A model generated the notes under the pieces. That model did no database searches, had not been told where the DNA came from, and saw only the letters and a program-made list of their open reading frames with translations. Shown here in pieces: positions 27,313 through 35,265 of a stretch of DNA of 64,000 nucleotides. The position numbers and the translations under genes are program-made. This DNA is from Tomitella gaofuii (lineage in GTDB: Bacteria > Actinomycetota > Actinomycetes > Mycobacteriales > Mycobacteriaceae): positions 310,001 through 374,000 of the forward strand of contig NZ_CP059900.1 of the NCBI RefSeq assembly GCF_014126825.1, given 5' to 3'. Positions within the stretch are counted from its first letter, which is position 1. Every line of letters begins with the position of its first letter.

Positions 27313-29268
27313 TCATGCCTCCGCGAGCCGCGGGATGATCCCGCCCGCCAGCACGTCCGCCACCTGGCGCTCGCTGAGCCGGTGCCGGGTGGTGAACGTG
27401 CTGTCCTTGGTGGCGTTGCGCACCGTCACCGTGTCGCCGTCGGCGATCGCCGAGCGCAGTCCCTCGAATTCGAGGACGTCGCCCGAGCCGATCGCGTCGT
27501 AGTCGGCGGGGTCGTCGAACTCGAGTGCCAGCACCCCGAAGTTGGCGAGGTTCTGCCAGTGGATGCGGGCGTAGGACTTGGTGATCACCACCCGCAGCCC
27601 CAGATACCGGGGTGCGATGGCGGCGTGCTCGCGCGAGGACCCCTGCCCGTAGTTCTCGCCGCCGATGATCACGTGCTCCCCGCCGGAGTCGCGCTGTTCC
27701 AGCGCGCGCTGCGGGTAGGTCTCGTCGAGCTGGGTGAAGCTGAACTCGGCGAGCTTGGGGATGTTGGAGCGGAACGGCAGCGCCCGGGCGCCGGCGGGCG
27801 AGATCTCATCGGTGGAGATGTCGTCGCCCGTCATCAGCAGGACGGGGGCGGAAAGCCGGTCCGGCAACGGGTCGAGCTCCGGCAGGCTGGAGATGTTGGG
27901 CCCCTTGACGGGCGTGACCTCGCGCGCCGCGGCAGGCCCGAGCGGCGGCACCAGCATCGCGGTGTTCACTGCGGAGACCTCCGGCAGCCGCAGCTCCGGA
28001 TATTCCTGTGCTTCCTTCTCGGCCCAGTCACGGGGGTCGATGATCTCCCCGACGAGCGCCGACGCGGCGGCGGTCTCGGGCGAGCACAGCCATACCGAGT
28101 CCTCCTTGGTGCCCGAGCGGCCCGGGAAGTTGCGCGGCATCGTGCGCAGCGAGTTGCGTCCGGTGGCCGGAGCCTGGCCCATGCCGATGCACCCCATGCA
28201 GCCGGCCTGGTGAATGCGCGCACCGGCGACGACGAGCCGCGTGGCGGCGCCCATCGTCATCAGATCGGACAGGATCTGCCGCGAGGTGGGGTTGACGTCG
28301 AAGCTCACGTCCGGCGCGGTCTGCCTACCCTCGACCATCGCGGCGGCGATGGCGAAGTCGCGCAGCCCGGGGTTGGCGCTCGAGCCGATGACGACCTGAG
28401 CGATGTCGGTGCCGGCCACCTCGCGCACCGGCACCACGTTGCCGGGCGACGACGGCTTGGCGATCAGCGGCTCGATCTGCGACAGGTCGAGGGACTCCTC
28501 GACGTCGTATCGCGCGCCGTCGTCCGCGAGGAGTTCGACGAAGTCGTCCTCGCGCTGCTCGCCGCGCAGGAACGTGCGCACGGCGTCATCGGAGGGGAAC
28601 ACGGTGGTGGTGGCGCCGAGCTCGGCACCCATGTTGGCGATCACGTGCCGGTCCATCGCGGTGAGGTGTGCGAGACCGGGGCCGTGGTACTCGATGATCC
28701 GGCCCACACCTCCCTTGACGCCGTGGCGCCGCAGCATTTCCAGGATCACGTCCTTGGCCGAACACCACTGCGGCAATTCGCCTTCCAGGCGCACTCCCCA
28801 GATCTCGGGCATCCTGATGCGAAGGGGATTCCCCGCGATGGCCAGCGCCACCTCCAGGCCGCCCACGCCGATGGCGAGCATGCCCAGCGAGCCGGCCGCC
28901 GGGGTGTGCGAATCGGAGCCGACCATCGTCTTGCCGGGGATGCCGAAGCGCTGCATGTGCGTCGGGTGCGAGACGCCGTTGCCGGCCTTGGAGAACCACA
29001 GTCCGTACCGTTCGCAGGCGGTGCGCAGGTACTCGTGGTCCTCGGCGTTCTTCTGGTCGGTCTGCAGCAGGTTGTGGTCCACGTACTGGACGCTGACCTC
29101 CGTTTGCGCGCGGTCCAGGCCGAGCGCCTCGAGCTCCTGCATGACCAGTGTGCCCGTGGCGTCCTGGGTGAGGGTCTGATCGATCCGGATCCCGATCTCC
29201 TCGCCCGGGGACATCTCACCCGATTCGAGGTGGGCGGCGATCAGCTTGCGCGCAACGTTCTCCGGCAT
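27313..29268 (-). CDS. aconitate hydratase, short (~650-residue) type
   Basis: Aconitase/isopropylmalate-dehydratase superfamily, 651 residues. This is the short bacterial/mitochondrial-like form rather than the ~930-residue AcnA usual in actinobacteria. It interconverts citrate and isocitrate with a 4Fe-4S cluster. Conserved pieces include MVGSDSHTPAAGSLGMLAIGVGG and the cluster cysteines in AGCMGCIGMG. The swivelling C-terminal domain has GDDISTDEISPAG and GGENYGQGSSREHAA. If a long acnA exists elsewhere this is a second aconitase; a homoaconitase-like substrate is the main alternative. Confidence 0.88.
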   Translation of the reverse strand: MPENVARKLIAAHLESGEMSPGEEIGIRIDQTLTQDATGTLVMQELEALGLDRAQTEVSVQYVDHNLLQTDQKNAEDHEYLRTACERYGLWFSKAGNGVSHPTHMQRFGIPGKTMVGSDSHTPAAGSLGMLAIGVGGLEVALAIAGNPLRIRMPEIWGVRLEGELPQWCSAKDVILEMLRRHGVKGGVGRIIEYHGPGLAHLTAMDRHVIANMGAELGATTTVFPSDDAVRTFLRGEQREDDFVELLADDGARYDVEESLDLSQIEPLIAKPSSPGNVVPVREVAGTDIAQVVIGSSANPGLRDFAIAAAMVEGRQTAPDVSFDVNPTSRQILSDLMTMGAATRLVVAGARIHQAGCMGCIGMGQAPATGRNSLRTMPRNFPGRSGTKEDSVWLCSPETAAASALVGEIIDPRDWAEKEAQEYPELRLPEVSAVNTAMLVPPLGPAAAREVTPVKGPNISSLPELDPLPDRLSAPVLLMTGDDISTDEISPAGARALPFRSNIPKLAEFSFTQLDETYPQRALEQRDSGGEHVIIGGENYGQGSSREHAAIAPRYLGLRVVITKSYARIHWQNLANFGVLALEFDDPADYDAIGSGDVLEFEGLRSAIADGDTVTVRNATKDSTFTTRHRLSERQVADVLAGGIIPRLAEA

Positions 29269-29295
29269 GGGGTGTTCCTCCGTCCCGTCGTCCGG

Positions 29296-29847
29296 CTATC
29301 CGGTACTTGCGTCGATGGTGCCCTCGAACGGGAACGGCGTTCCCGCCGGTTCGCAGCCGTCGAACGCCCCAGTGGGCATCGGCAGCGAGACCCCGGCCAT
29401 GTCGCCCTCGCCGTCCGTGCCCTGATGCACCGACACCTGCACGGCCAGTGCGCTGTCCAGCGAGCCCGGCAGCTGCGTGCCCATGATGCCGCTGATCGGG
29501 TAGATCAGCGATGCGTCGGCGCCGTCGACGGCGATGCACGTGACGGGGCCGGTCACCGTCAGCGGCGTGGAACTCGATCCCAGTTGGACCGTGGCCGTGT
29601 AGGTACCGGTGGTGGTCCCGTCCGTCGATCTCATGCCCTGGGCGTCGATCTTCAGCAGGTTCACGCCGGGCGCCAACTGCAGATTGCCGTCGATACTCAG
29701 GTGTGCGGGCGGCGGAGCGTCCGGTGGCGCCGCCGCGGCCGCCGATACGCCGCCCACAGTGAGCCCGGCCGCGAGCAGTCCGGCCGCGCCGCAGCGCAGC
29801 ACCGTGCGTGCGGGGGCGTGCATCTGCAGCCCGTTGTTCGTCGTCAT
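29296..29847 (-). CDS. secreted protein, unknown function
   Basis: A 183-residue exported protein with a clear signal peptide (RTVLRCGAAGLLAAGLTVGG...AAAAA-PPDAP, cleavage about residue 40). The mature part is predicted beta-rich, with LSIDGNLQLAPGVNLLKIDAQGM and two cysteines (CIAV and CEPAG) that could pair. No enzyme motif is seen. The ATG at 29847 has AGGAGG nine bases upstream. It precedes the aconitase gene by 27 bases on the same strand but is probably unrelated in function. Confidence 0.75.
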   Translation of the reverse strand: MTTNNGLQMHAPARTVLRCGAAGLLAAGLTVGGVSAAAAAPPDAPPPAHLSIDGNLQLAPGVNLLKIDAQGMRSTDGTTTGTYTATVQLGSSSTPLTVTGPVTCIAVDGADASLIYPISGIMGTQLPGSLDSALAVQVSVHQGTDGEGDMAGVSLPMPTGAFDGCEPAGTPFPFEGTIDASTG

Positions 29848-29914
29848 GAGGTGGGCCTCCTGGTCGGTCGAGCGCGTGGCACGGCCCCGGCGTCCGCTGA
29901 GGCCCGTCGCCGCG

Positions 29915-30991
29915 TCACGCGGTCGGTACCGCGAAACGCAGCACCGCTGCGATACCCCGCCGGCCGTCCGTGTAATCGTCCTCCGGAAGATCCACCAGCG
30001 TCACGTCCGCCCCGCACGCGGACGATGCCGCGAGCGCGTCTCCCGTAGGCCGGTCCGCGGCCTCGTGGCCCAGCACCACCGTGCTCACGGCGCCCTGCCG
30101 GGCGGCGTCGGCGACCGGCCCCGGCCCGCACACCGTCAAACCCTGGCTCCTGGCCAACTCGAATGCGTCGGTGTCCGCGGCCAGGCGGCGGCTGCGCAGC
30201 GTGTCGGCGATCTCGTCGATCTGCTCGGCGAGCGCGGCCTCCGCCGCGTCGTCCTGGACGCCGCCCCTGTCGGCGTCGACGCTGATCCGTGCCAGATGCT
30301 CTGGAAGTTCGCCGTGCACGGCGGTGCGTCCCTGCACTGTGCCCGCGAGGATCAACACGTCCGGCCGGAAGCGCTCGGCCGTCCGTACCAGGTGTGCCGC
30401 GATGTCCGCCGCGTTCTGATGCACCACCTCGTCGGCCCGACGCTGATTGTGCTTGTGCGACAGGTAGCCCCTGCGGGCCTTGTGCACGCGTGCACCGCCG
30501 GACCCCGCCACCGCGCTGTCCGCGGCGGAGAACTGTTGCTCCTCGGCCGGTTCGGATCCGTCGGGCCCCAGCTCGCCGAGCACTTCCTGGCGGATACGGG
30601 CGCCCTGCTGGTCGGCGACGGCCACGAGCAGGCGCACCGCGGTGAGCGCCTCGCGCAGGTAGCGGTCCAGTTGCGGGACGTCGGACCAGTACCCGGCGTC
30701 GCCGCTGCCGAGGGATGCGTCCCAGTGCTCGTCCAGCAGAACCCCGTCGTCGCATGCGACCAGTACCCGCCCGTCGGCCTGCACCTCGCCGACCGGATCC
30801 TGCTGCAACGCCGCGTCCAGTGCAGTGAGCGTCGCCCGGGTCGCCCCGTCGGCCTCGAGGCGTTCACGCACCGACTGCCACCGCAGCCGCGACTGGGTGC
30901 CGGCGTCCTCGCCGGGCGGGCGGTTCTCCAGGTACACCGTGGCCATCGGGCCCGGATGCTCGAGTACGGGGCGGAGGCGTGTGAGCTCCAC
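29915..30991 (-). CDS. Rv2629/Vms1-like (eRF1-like) peptidyl-tRNA hydrolase family protein
   Basis: A 358-residue protein of the bacterial eRF1-like (baeRF/Vms1) group, best known from Rv2629 of Mycobacterium tuberculosis. Family landmarks are the start ELTRLRPVLEHPGPMATVYLENRPPGED, the central KARRGYLSHKHNQRRADEVVHQNAADIA and the C-terminal PVADAARQGAVSTVVLGHEA. Relatives release nascent chains from stalled ribosomes or act in dormancy and translation stress; activity here is inferred. Stand-alone gene with a basic, conserved central loop where the catalytic Gln/His region of the group lies. Confidence 0.8.
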   Translation of the reverse strand: MELTRLRPVLEHPGPMATVYLENRPPGEDAGTQSRLRWQSVRERLEADGATRATLTALDAALQQDPVGEVQADGRVLVACDDGVLLDEHWDASLGSGDAGYWSDVPQLDRYLREALTAVRLLVAVADQQGARIRQEVLGELGPDGSEPAEEQQFSAADSAVAGSGGARVHKARRGYLSHKHNQRRADEVVHQNAADIAAHLVRTAERFRPDVLILAGTVQGRTAVHGELPEHLARISVDADRGGVQDDAAEAALAEQIDEIADTLRSRRLAADTDAFELARSQGLTVCGPGPVADAARQGAVSTVVLGHEAADRPTGDALAASSACGADVTLVDLPEDDYTDGRRGIAAVLRFAVPTA

Positions 30992-31108
30992 TGGCGATCA
31001 CCTCTTCCTGCCAGTGCGCCGCCGTCGGGGGCTGGTCCACATCGCCGGCGGCCCGGGTGCATTCCATCCGTATCTACGACCGTACGCGGTCTGTGCGGTG
31101 GTGCGGCG

Positions 31109-32005
31109 CTACAGCAGCCCCGCTGCGGTGAGCCCCGTGCGCAGTGTCTCCACGTCGGCGGCGGGTGCCGAGCGCAGCGGCATGCGCAGCGCGTCCGACT
31201 CGATGACGCCGAGCATCTTCATCGCCGCTTTCGCCTGGATGGCGCCCTGCGAGACGTGCATGATCGCGTCCACCGCGGGGATGAGCCGCCGGTGGATCTC
31301 CTGCGCACGCGGCAGGTCGCCGCTGTCGACCGCCGCGATCATCTCGGCGTACCGGTCCCCGGCGACGTGCCCGACCACGGAGACGATGCCGGTGGCGCCC
31401 TGGGCGAGGTGCGGGAGGTTGACGATGTCGTCGCCCGAGTACCAGAGCAGATCGGTCTCCGCCATCAGCCTGCTGGCCTCGAAGAAGTCGCCCTTCGCAT
31501 CCTTGACGGCCCGGACGTGCTCGATCTGGGCGGCGCGCCGGACGGTGTCGGTGGTCAGCGCGGTGCCGGTGCGCCCGGGGATGTCGTACAGCATCACCGG
31601 CGTGCCGTCGCCGGCCTCGGCGACCAGCCGGAAGTGCTCGAGGATGCAGTCCTGCGGCGGCTTGTTGTAGTAGGGGGTCACCACCAGGAGCGCGTCGGCG
31701 CCGCGGGCGACCATCTCCCGTGCCGCGCGGGTGGAGTGCTCGGTGTCGTTGGTGCCGCAGCCGGCCATCACCGTGACCCGGTCGCCCACGGCCTCCACCA
31801 CGGCCTGCACCGAGTCGTAGTCCTCGTCGTCGGTGGTGGTGGCGGACTCGCCCGTGGTGCCGTTGACCAGCAGGCCGTCGTGGCCGTGGTCCGCCAGGTG
31901 CACGGCCAGGCGTTGCAGCCCGTCGTAGTCGATCGAGCCGTCCGAGTGCATGGGGGTCACCATCGCCGTGATGACCCGCCCGAAGGGGGTGTCCACCATG
32001 GCCAC
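31109..32005 (-). CDS. dapA: 4-hydroxy-tetrahydrodipicolinate synthase DapA
   Basis: Condenses pyruvate and aspartate semialdehyde in lysine/diaminopimelate synthesis. The 298-residue TIM barrel has the substrate loop GTTGES (about 49-54), VVTPYYNKPPQ with the catalytic Tyr, YDIPGRTG, and the Schiff-base Lys in AVKDAKGD. A start 2 codons later (31999) is possible. It lies 4 bases after the alpha/beta-hydrolase stop on the same strand. Actinobacteria often keep dapA with dapB, which is not seen here, so a paralogue acting on another aldehyde cannot be ruled out. Confidence 0.9.
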   Translation of the reverse strand: MAMVDTPFGRVITAMVTPMHSDGSIDYDGLQRLAVHLADHGHDGLLVNGTTGESATTTDDEDYDSVQAVVEAVGDRVTVMAGCGTNDTEHSTRAAREMVARGADALLVVTPYYNKPPQDCILEHFRLVAEAGDGTPVMLYDIPGRTGTALTTDTVRRAAQIEHVRAVKDAKGDFFEASRLMAETDLLWYSGDDIVNLPHLAQGATGIVSVVGHVAGDRYAEMIAAVDSGDLPRAQEIHRRLIPAVDAIMHVSQGAIQAKAAMKMLGVIESDALRMPLRSAPAADVETLRTGLTAAGLL

Positions 32006-32009
32006 GAGA

Positions 32010-32876
32010 TTACCCCCGGGCCCGGGCGAGGATCTCCGCCGCCAGCCGCGCCGGCGCCTCCTCCGGAATCCAGTGGCCGATGCCCTCCAGCGGCACGAAC
32101 AGGTAGTCGGCGGTCACGTGATCCCCGCAGGCCTCGGCGCCCGTCCGCCCCAGCGCCACGTCCTCGGTGCCCCAGACGTAGGTGGTGGGCACGTCGACCG
32201 GCGGCAGCTTCGACATCTCCGGGGTCATCGCCCGGTACCAGTTCAGCGCGGCGACGAGGCCCGCGCGCGTGCCGAGGCGGTCCAGGTGCGCGTCGATGAG
32301 ATCGGCGGGCACCGCGCCGCCGAACATCTCCCGGAAGCGCCGCGCCCCGTCGGCCAGCAGCGCCTCCTCCGCCCGGCCCTCCTCGCGGAACACCTGCATG
32401 TACTGCGATTTGCGGCGCTGATCCGGGTCGTTCTTCAGCGCGCTGCGGAACGCCGCGAGGTGCGGAACCGAGACGGCCGTGAGCGTGGCGACCCGCTCGG
32501 GGCGCTGCGCGGCGAGGGTCCACGCCACCGAGGCGCCCCAATCGTGCCCGACGATGTGCGCACGGCCGGCCCCGAAGCGGTCGAGGATCCCGAGGACGTC
32601 GTCCACCAGGTTGTCGATCAGGTAGTCCTCCACCTCAGGCGGGCGCGCGCCGGGGGAGTACCCGCGCTGGTCCGGAGCGATCACCCGCAACCCCGCGGCG
32701 GTGAGAAGAGGCGCTATCGCCCGCCACTCGTCGTACGACTCCGGGAACCCGTGCAGCAGCAGCACCGGCTCGCCATCGTCGGGGCCGGCCACGGCGACGT
32801 CGAAGGTGTGCTCGCCGACTGGGATCCGGCGAATGTCGGTGAAGGGTGCGGGGGTGCCGTGGTGTGCGTCGCTCAT
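32010..32876 (-). CDS. alpha/beta hydrolase, epoxide hydrolase-like
   Basis: A 288-residue alpha/beta-hydrolase. The oxyanion motif HGFPE, the nucleophile elbow VGHDWGA (Asp nucleophile) and the late His in EGIGHWIPEE are those of the epoxide hydrolase/haloalkane dehalogenase group. A cap domain lies between about residues 135 and 215. The substrate is not predictable. It is immediately upstream of dapA on the same strand. Confidence 0.86.
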   Translation of the reverse strand: MSDAHHGTPAPFTDIRRIPVGEHTFDVAVAGPDDGEPVLLLHGFPESYDEWRAIAPLLTAAGLRVIAPDQRGYSPGARPPEVEDYLIDNLVDDVLGILDRFGAGRAHIVGHDWGASVAWTLAAQRPERVATLTAVSVPHLAAFRSALKNDPDQRRKSQYMQVFREEGRAEEALLADGARRFREMFGGAVPADLIDAHLDRLGTRAGLVAALNWYRAMTPEMSKLPPVDVPTTYVWGTEDVALGRTGAEACGDHVTADYLFVPLEGIGHWIPEEAPARLAAEILARARG

Positions 32877-32990
32877 GCCCGGGATTGTGCCCGCATCACG
32901 GCGTGTGCGCCCGGGATCCGGTGCGCTTTGGTAGTTTCCGGGACATCGATGGCGGTGGAGTCAAGTCGTGCGGGAGGACAGGTGCGAGCA

Positions 32991-33731
32991 ATGCCGATTG
33001 TGGGCGGCCGCCGGTCACTGCCGGGCCGGGCGGTGGTCGGCTGCGCTTTGTCCGTGCTCCTCGCGGCATGCGGCAGCAGTACCACTGCGGACGGCGGCAG
33101 TGGCCCGTCGGCGGCGGCGGCGCCGGACATTTCGCAGAGCGGGCGTATGGACTACGCGTGCGCGCTGGTCCGTGACCTGCCTGCCGACGGAAGCGTCTTC
33201 GATCCGGAAGCCGGCAGCGCGGTCGGTGCAGGCTTCGCCGGTGCCGTGCGGCTCTTCGGTGCATTGACGGGATCGCACGTCCCCGGCTATGAATCGCTGT
33301 CCGCGCACGCCGTCGACGCGCTTGGCAGCACCACCACGCTCGATATTGACGGTGTCGACGCGAGCATCACCGCGATGGCCGATGACTGCGCTGCGCGGGG
33401 ACTGCCGGAGGACACGCCGGACGTGTCGCGGAGTGGGCGGGTCGACTACGCGTGCGCCCTGATCGCGGATGCGCGCGCCGGCGACTATCCACTGGGCCGG
33501 TCGAACTTCGCCGTCCATGACGAGGCCGACCCGACCCTGACCGCCGTGGCGGCTGCGGCCGGGTTGATCGCAGGGCCCGGCCCCGTCGGCGGTGCAAGTC
33601 ACCTGGACGGAACCATCGATGAGGGCCTGGACGCGTCCGCCGCCACGATCAACGAGGCCATCCCGGCCCTCGACTTCGAGCGGCTCAACAGCGGCATCGA
33701 CGCGCTCGCCACCGGGTGCGCCCAGCGCTGA
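32991..33731 (+). CDS. lipoprotein with internal duplication
   Basis: A 246-residue putative lipoprotein. The signal ends at LLAACGSS, a clear lipobox with the lipidated Cys at about residue 25. The mature part carries two copies of a module: ISQSGRMDYACALVRDL and VSRSGRVDYACALIADA, each followed by a Leu/Ala-rich helical segment and a cysteine (DDCAAR, TGCAQR). This suggests an internal duplication with one disulfide per module. Function unknown. The ATG at 32991 follows a GGAGGACAGG ribosome region. Confidence 0.75.
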   Translation: MPIVGGRRSLPGRAVVGCALSVLLAACGSSTTADGGSGPSAAAAPDISQSGRMDYACALVRDLPADGSVFDPEAGSAVGAGFAGAVRLFGALTGSHVPGYESLSAHAVDALGSTTTLDIDGVDASITAMADDCAARGLPEDTPDVSRSGRVDYACALIADARAGDYPLGRSNFAVHDEADPTLTAVAAAAGLIAGPGPVGGASHLDGTIDEGLDASAATINEAIPALDFERLNSGIDALATGCAQR

Positions 33732-33924
33732 GGCCGCATCGGCGACGATCGTCCTGACGTTCCACTTGCAGTGCTCCGTCCCGTGTCGGGCCTCGGATCT
33801 CCTCGCAGGCTTATCGCAAAGTATCCACGATTATCGTGTCAAAGAGGATATTGGTCGATACATGTGGAGATTCGGCGATGGACCTTGATCTCAAGCCATT
33901 CAACCTCGGGGCTGGGTCCCAGCC

Positions 33925-34119
33925 GCTGACGCGCTCGCCGGGGCGATTCGCGCGTACGGCGGGGCGCTCACCGATGATGCCTTGAACATCGTCCTCGCCG
34001 CCGCGGACGGCTACCCATACTTGCTGCAGGAATTCGGCAAGGCACTGTGGGCCAACGCTGACCGTGCACCCTTCACCGCCGACGGAAAGCCGATCATCGA
34101 CCGCGCCAGCGACAGCTGA
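33925..34119 (+). pseudogene. remnant of an AAA ATPase (ORC1-like) C-terminal region
   Basis: The frame reads ADALAGAIRAYGGALTDDAL, then ADGYPYLLQEFGKALWANAD, then a stop. This matches the C-terminal part of the actinobacterial AAA-type ATP-binding protein family, where DGYPYFLQ..GK..W is typical. The same frame has a TGA about 40 bases upstream, and no Walker A or B lies before it. It therefore looks like a decayed or truncated copy, filling most of the 33732-34144 gap. No intact start is seen. Confidence 0.5.
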
Positions 34120-34144
34120 CGCGTATCGCGGACAGGAGATGCCG

Positions 34145-34381
34145 ATGCCCCCCGAACACTGTTCGTCTTCCCCTCGCAGAGCCGAGTCATGGACTCGCAC
34201 AGTCTGCTCGGCCCTGGTCGTTGTCACCGCCGGGCTGGTTGGCGCGACTGCGTTGAGTGTGGCGCTGTTCCACCGTGACGACCCGGCGTCGGGGACGGTC
34301 ACGGTGCTCACCGGCTACCCGTTGTGGCTGGTGCTCGTCGCAGGTTGCGCCGGTCACATCATCCATCGGCGACGCCGTTGA
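34145..34381 (+). CDS. small membrane protein
   Basis: A 78-residue protein with two transmembrane segments (about residues 20-42 and 55-72) and a basic tail (HIIHRRRR). The second of two nearby ATGs (34145) is chosen because GGAG lies six bases upstream of it. It follows the AAA remnant and may have belonged to the same lost unit. Function unknown. Confidence 0.5.
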   Translation: MPPEHCSSSPRRAESWTRTVCSALVVVTAGLVGATALSVALFHRDDPASGTVTVLTGYPLWLVLVAGCAGHIIHRRRR

Positions 34382-34438
34382 CCGTCGCACGCAGAGGGCC
34401 TCCGGATGCGGCGGCCGGCGTGGGCGCCCACGCCACCC

Positions 34439-35206
34439 TCACTCCTCGACCAGCGCGAACACCCGGGCCGGGCTGCCGGTGCCGCCGACGATCGGCAGGG
34501 GCGCCACCACGAGCACCGCGCCGGTGACGGGCAGCTGCGCGAGGTTCTGCAGCGAGGTGACCCCGTACTTGTCGTGCCCCAACAGGTGGTGGTGGGCGGG
34601 GAACGGCGGCTGGAACTCGGCCGCCTTCCCGGCGTCGATGCCCACCGTGTCCACGCCGATGCCGGAGATCGGCCGCTCGGTGGCCAGCCACTCGGCCGCC
34701 TCGGCGCTGAGTCCAGGTGTGTGCGAACCGTTCTCGTCGGCATTGAGGAACGCCTCCTGGTCGTCCGAGTACTTCTCCCACCCGGTGCGCAGCAGCAGCC
34801 AGCCGTTCTCCGGCAGCCGCCCGTGCTCGGCCTCCCAGGCTTCGATGCGCGGCACGTCGATGAGGAAATCCGGGTCGTCCTCCACCTCCGCGCGCACGTC
34901 GAGCACCACCGCCGGGCCGACGAGCCGGGGCAGCCCGATGCCGGCGACGTCCTTGCCCTCACGACCGCTGATCCAGTGCACGGGCGCGTCGATGTGCGTG
35001 CCGATGTGCTCGCCGGTGCGGATGTTGTGGTGCTTCCAGAACGGGCCGGGCTCGTTGTAGGCGCTGACCTCCTCGAGGCTGAAGTCGATGAGGTTGGAGA
35101 ACGGCTCGGGCAGCCGCAGCGTGGGCGTGTCCGAGGAGAGCGTGTTGGTCAGGTCGATCATCCTGATCGCCCCGCGGTCGAGGGCGGAAAGCAGTTCGGT
35201 GAGCAT
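34439..35206 (-). CDS. cyclase family protein (kynurenine formamidase-like)
   Basis: A 255-residue metal-dependent hydrolase of the cyclase family (PF04199), related to kynurenine formamidase KynB. The signature is in GEHIGTHIDAPVHW (HxGTHxDxPxH metal ligands, about residues 65-78), with a later HHHLLGHD segment. The natural role could be amide or lactone hydrolysis at the end of the SDR/monooxygenase/TPP-enzyme operon. A KynB-like job would make anthranilate precursors for the adjacent pathway, but no kynureninase is present, so this is speculative. The ATG at 35206 has AAGGGA upstream; 59 bp follow the TPP gene. Confidence 0.82.
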   Translation of the reverse strand: MLTELLSALDRGAIRMIDLTNTLSSDTPTLRLPEPFSNLIDFSLEEVSAYNEPGPFWKHHNIRTGEHIGTHIDAPVHWISGREGKDVAGIGLPRLVGPAVVLDVRAEVEDDPDFLIDVPRIEAWEAEHGRLPENGWLLLRTGWEKYSDDQEAFLNADENGSHTPGLSAEAAEWLATERPISGIGVDTVGIDAGKAAEFQPPFPAHHHLLGHDKYGVTSLQNLAQLPVTGAVLVVAPLPIVGGTGSPARVFALVEE

Positions 35207-35265
35207 GGTCTGTCCCTTCGTTGCGATGATGGTCCGTGCCGTCGGCGCCGCTTCCGGCGAACCCG

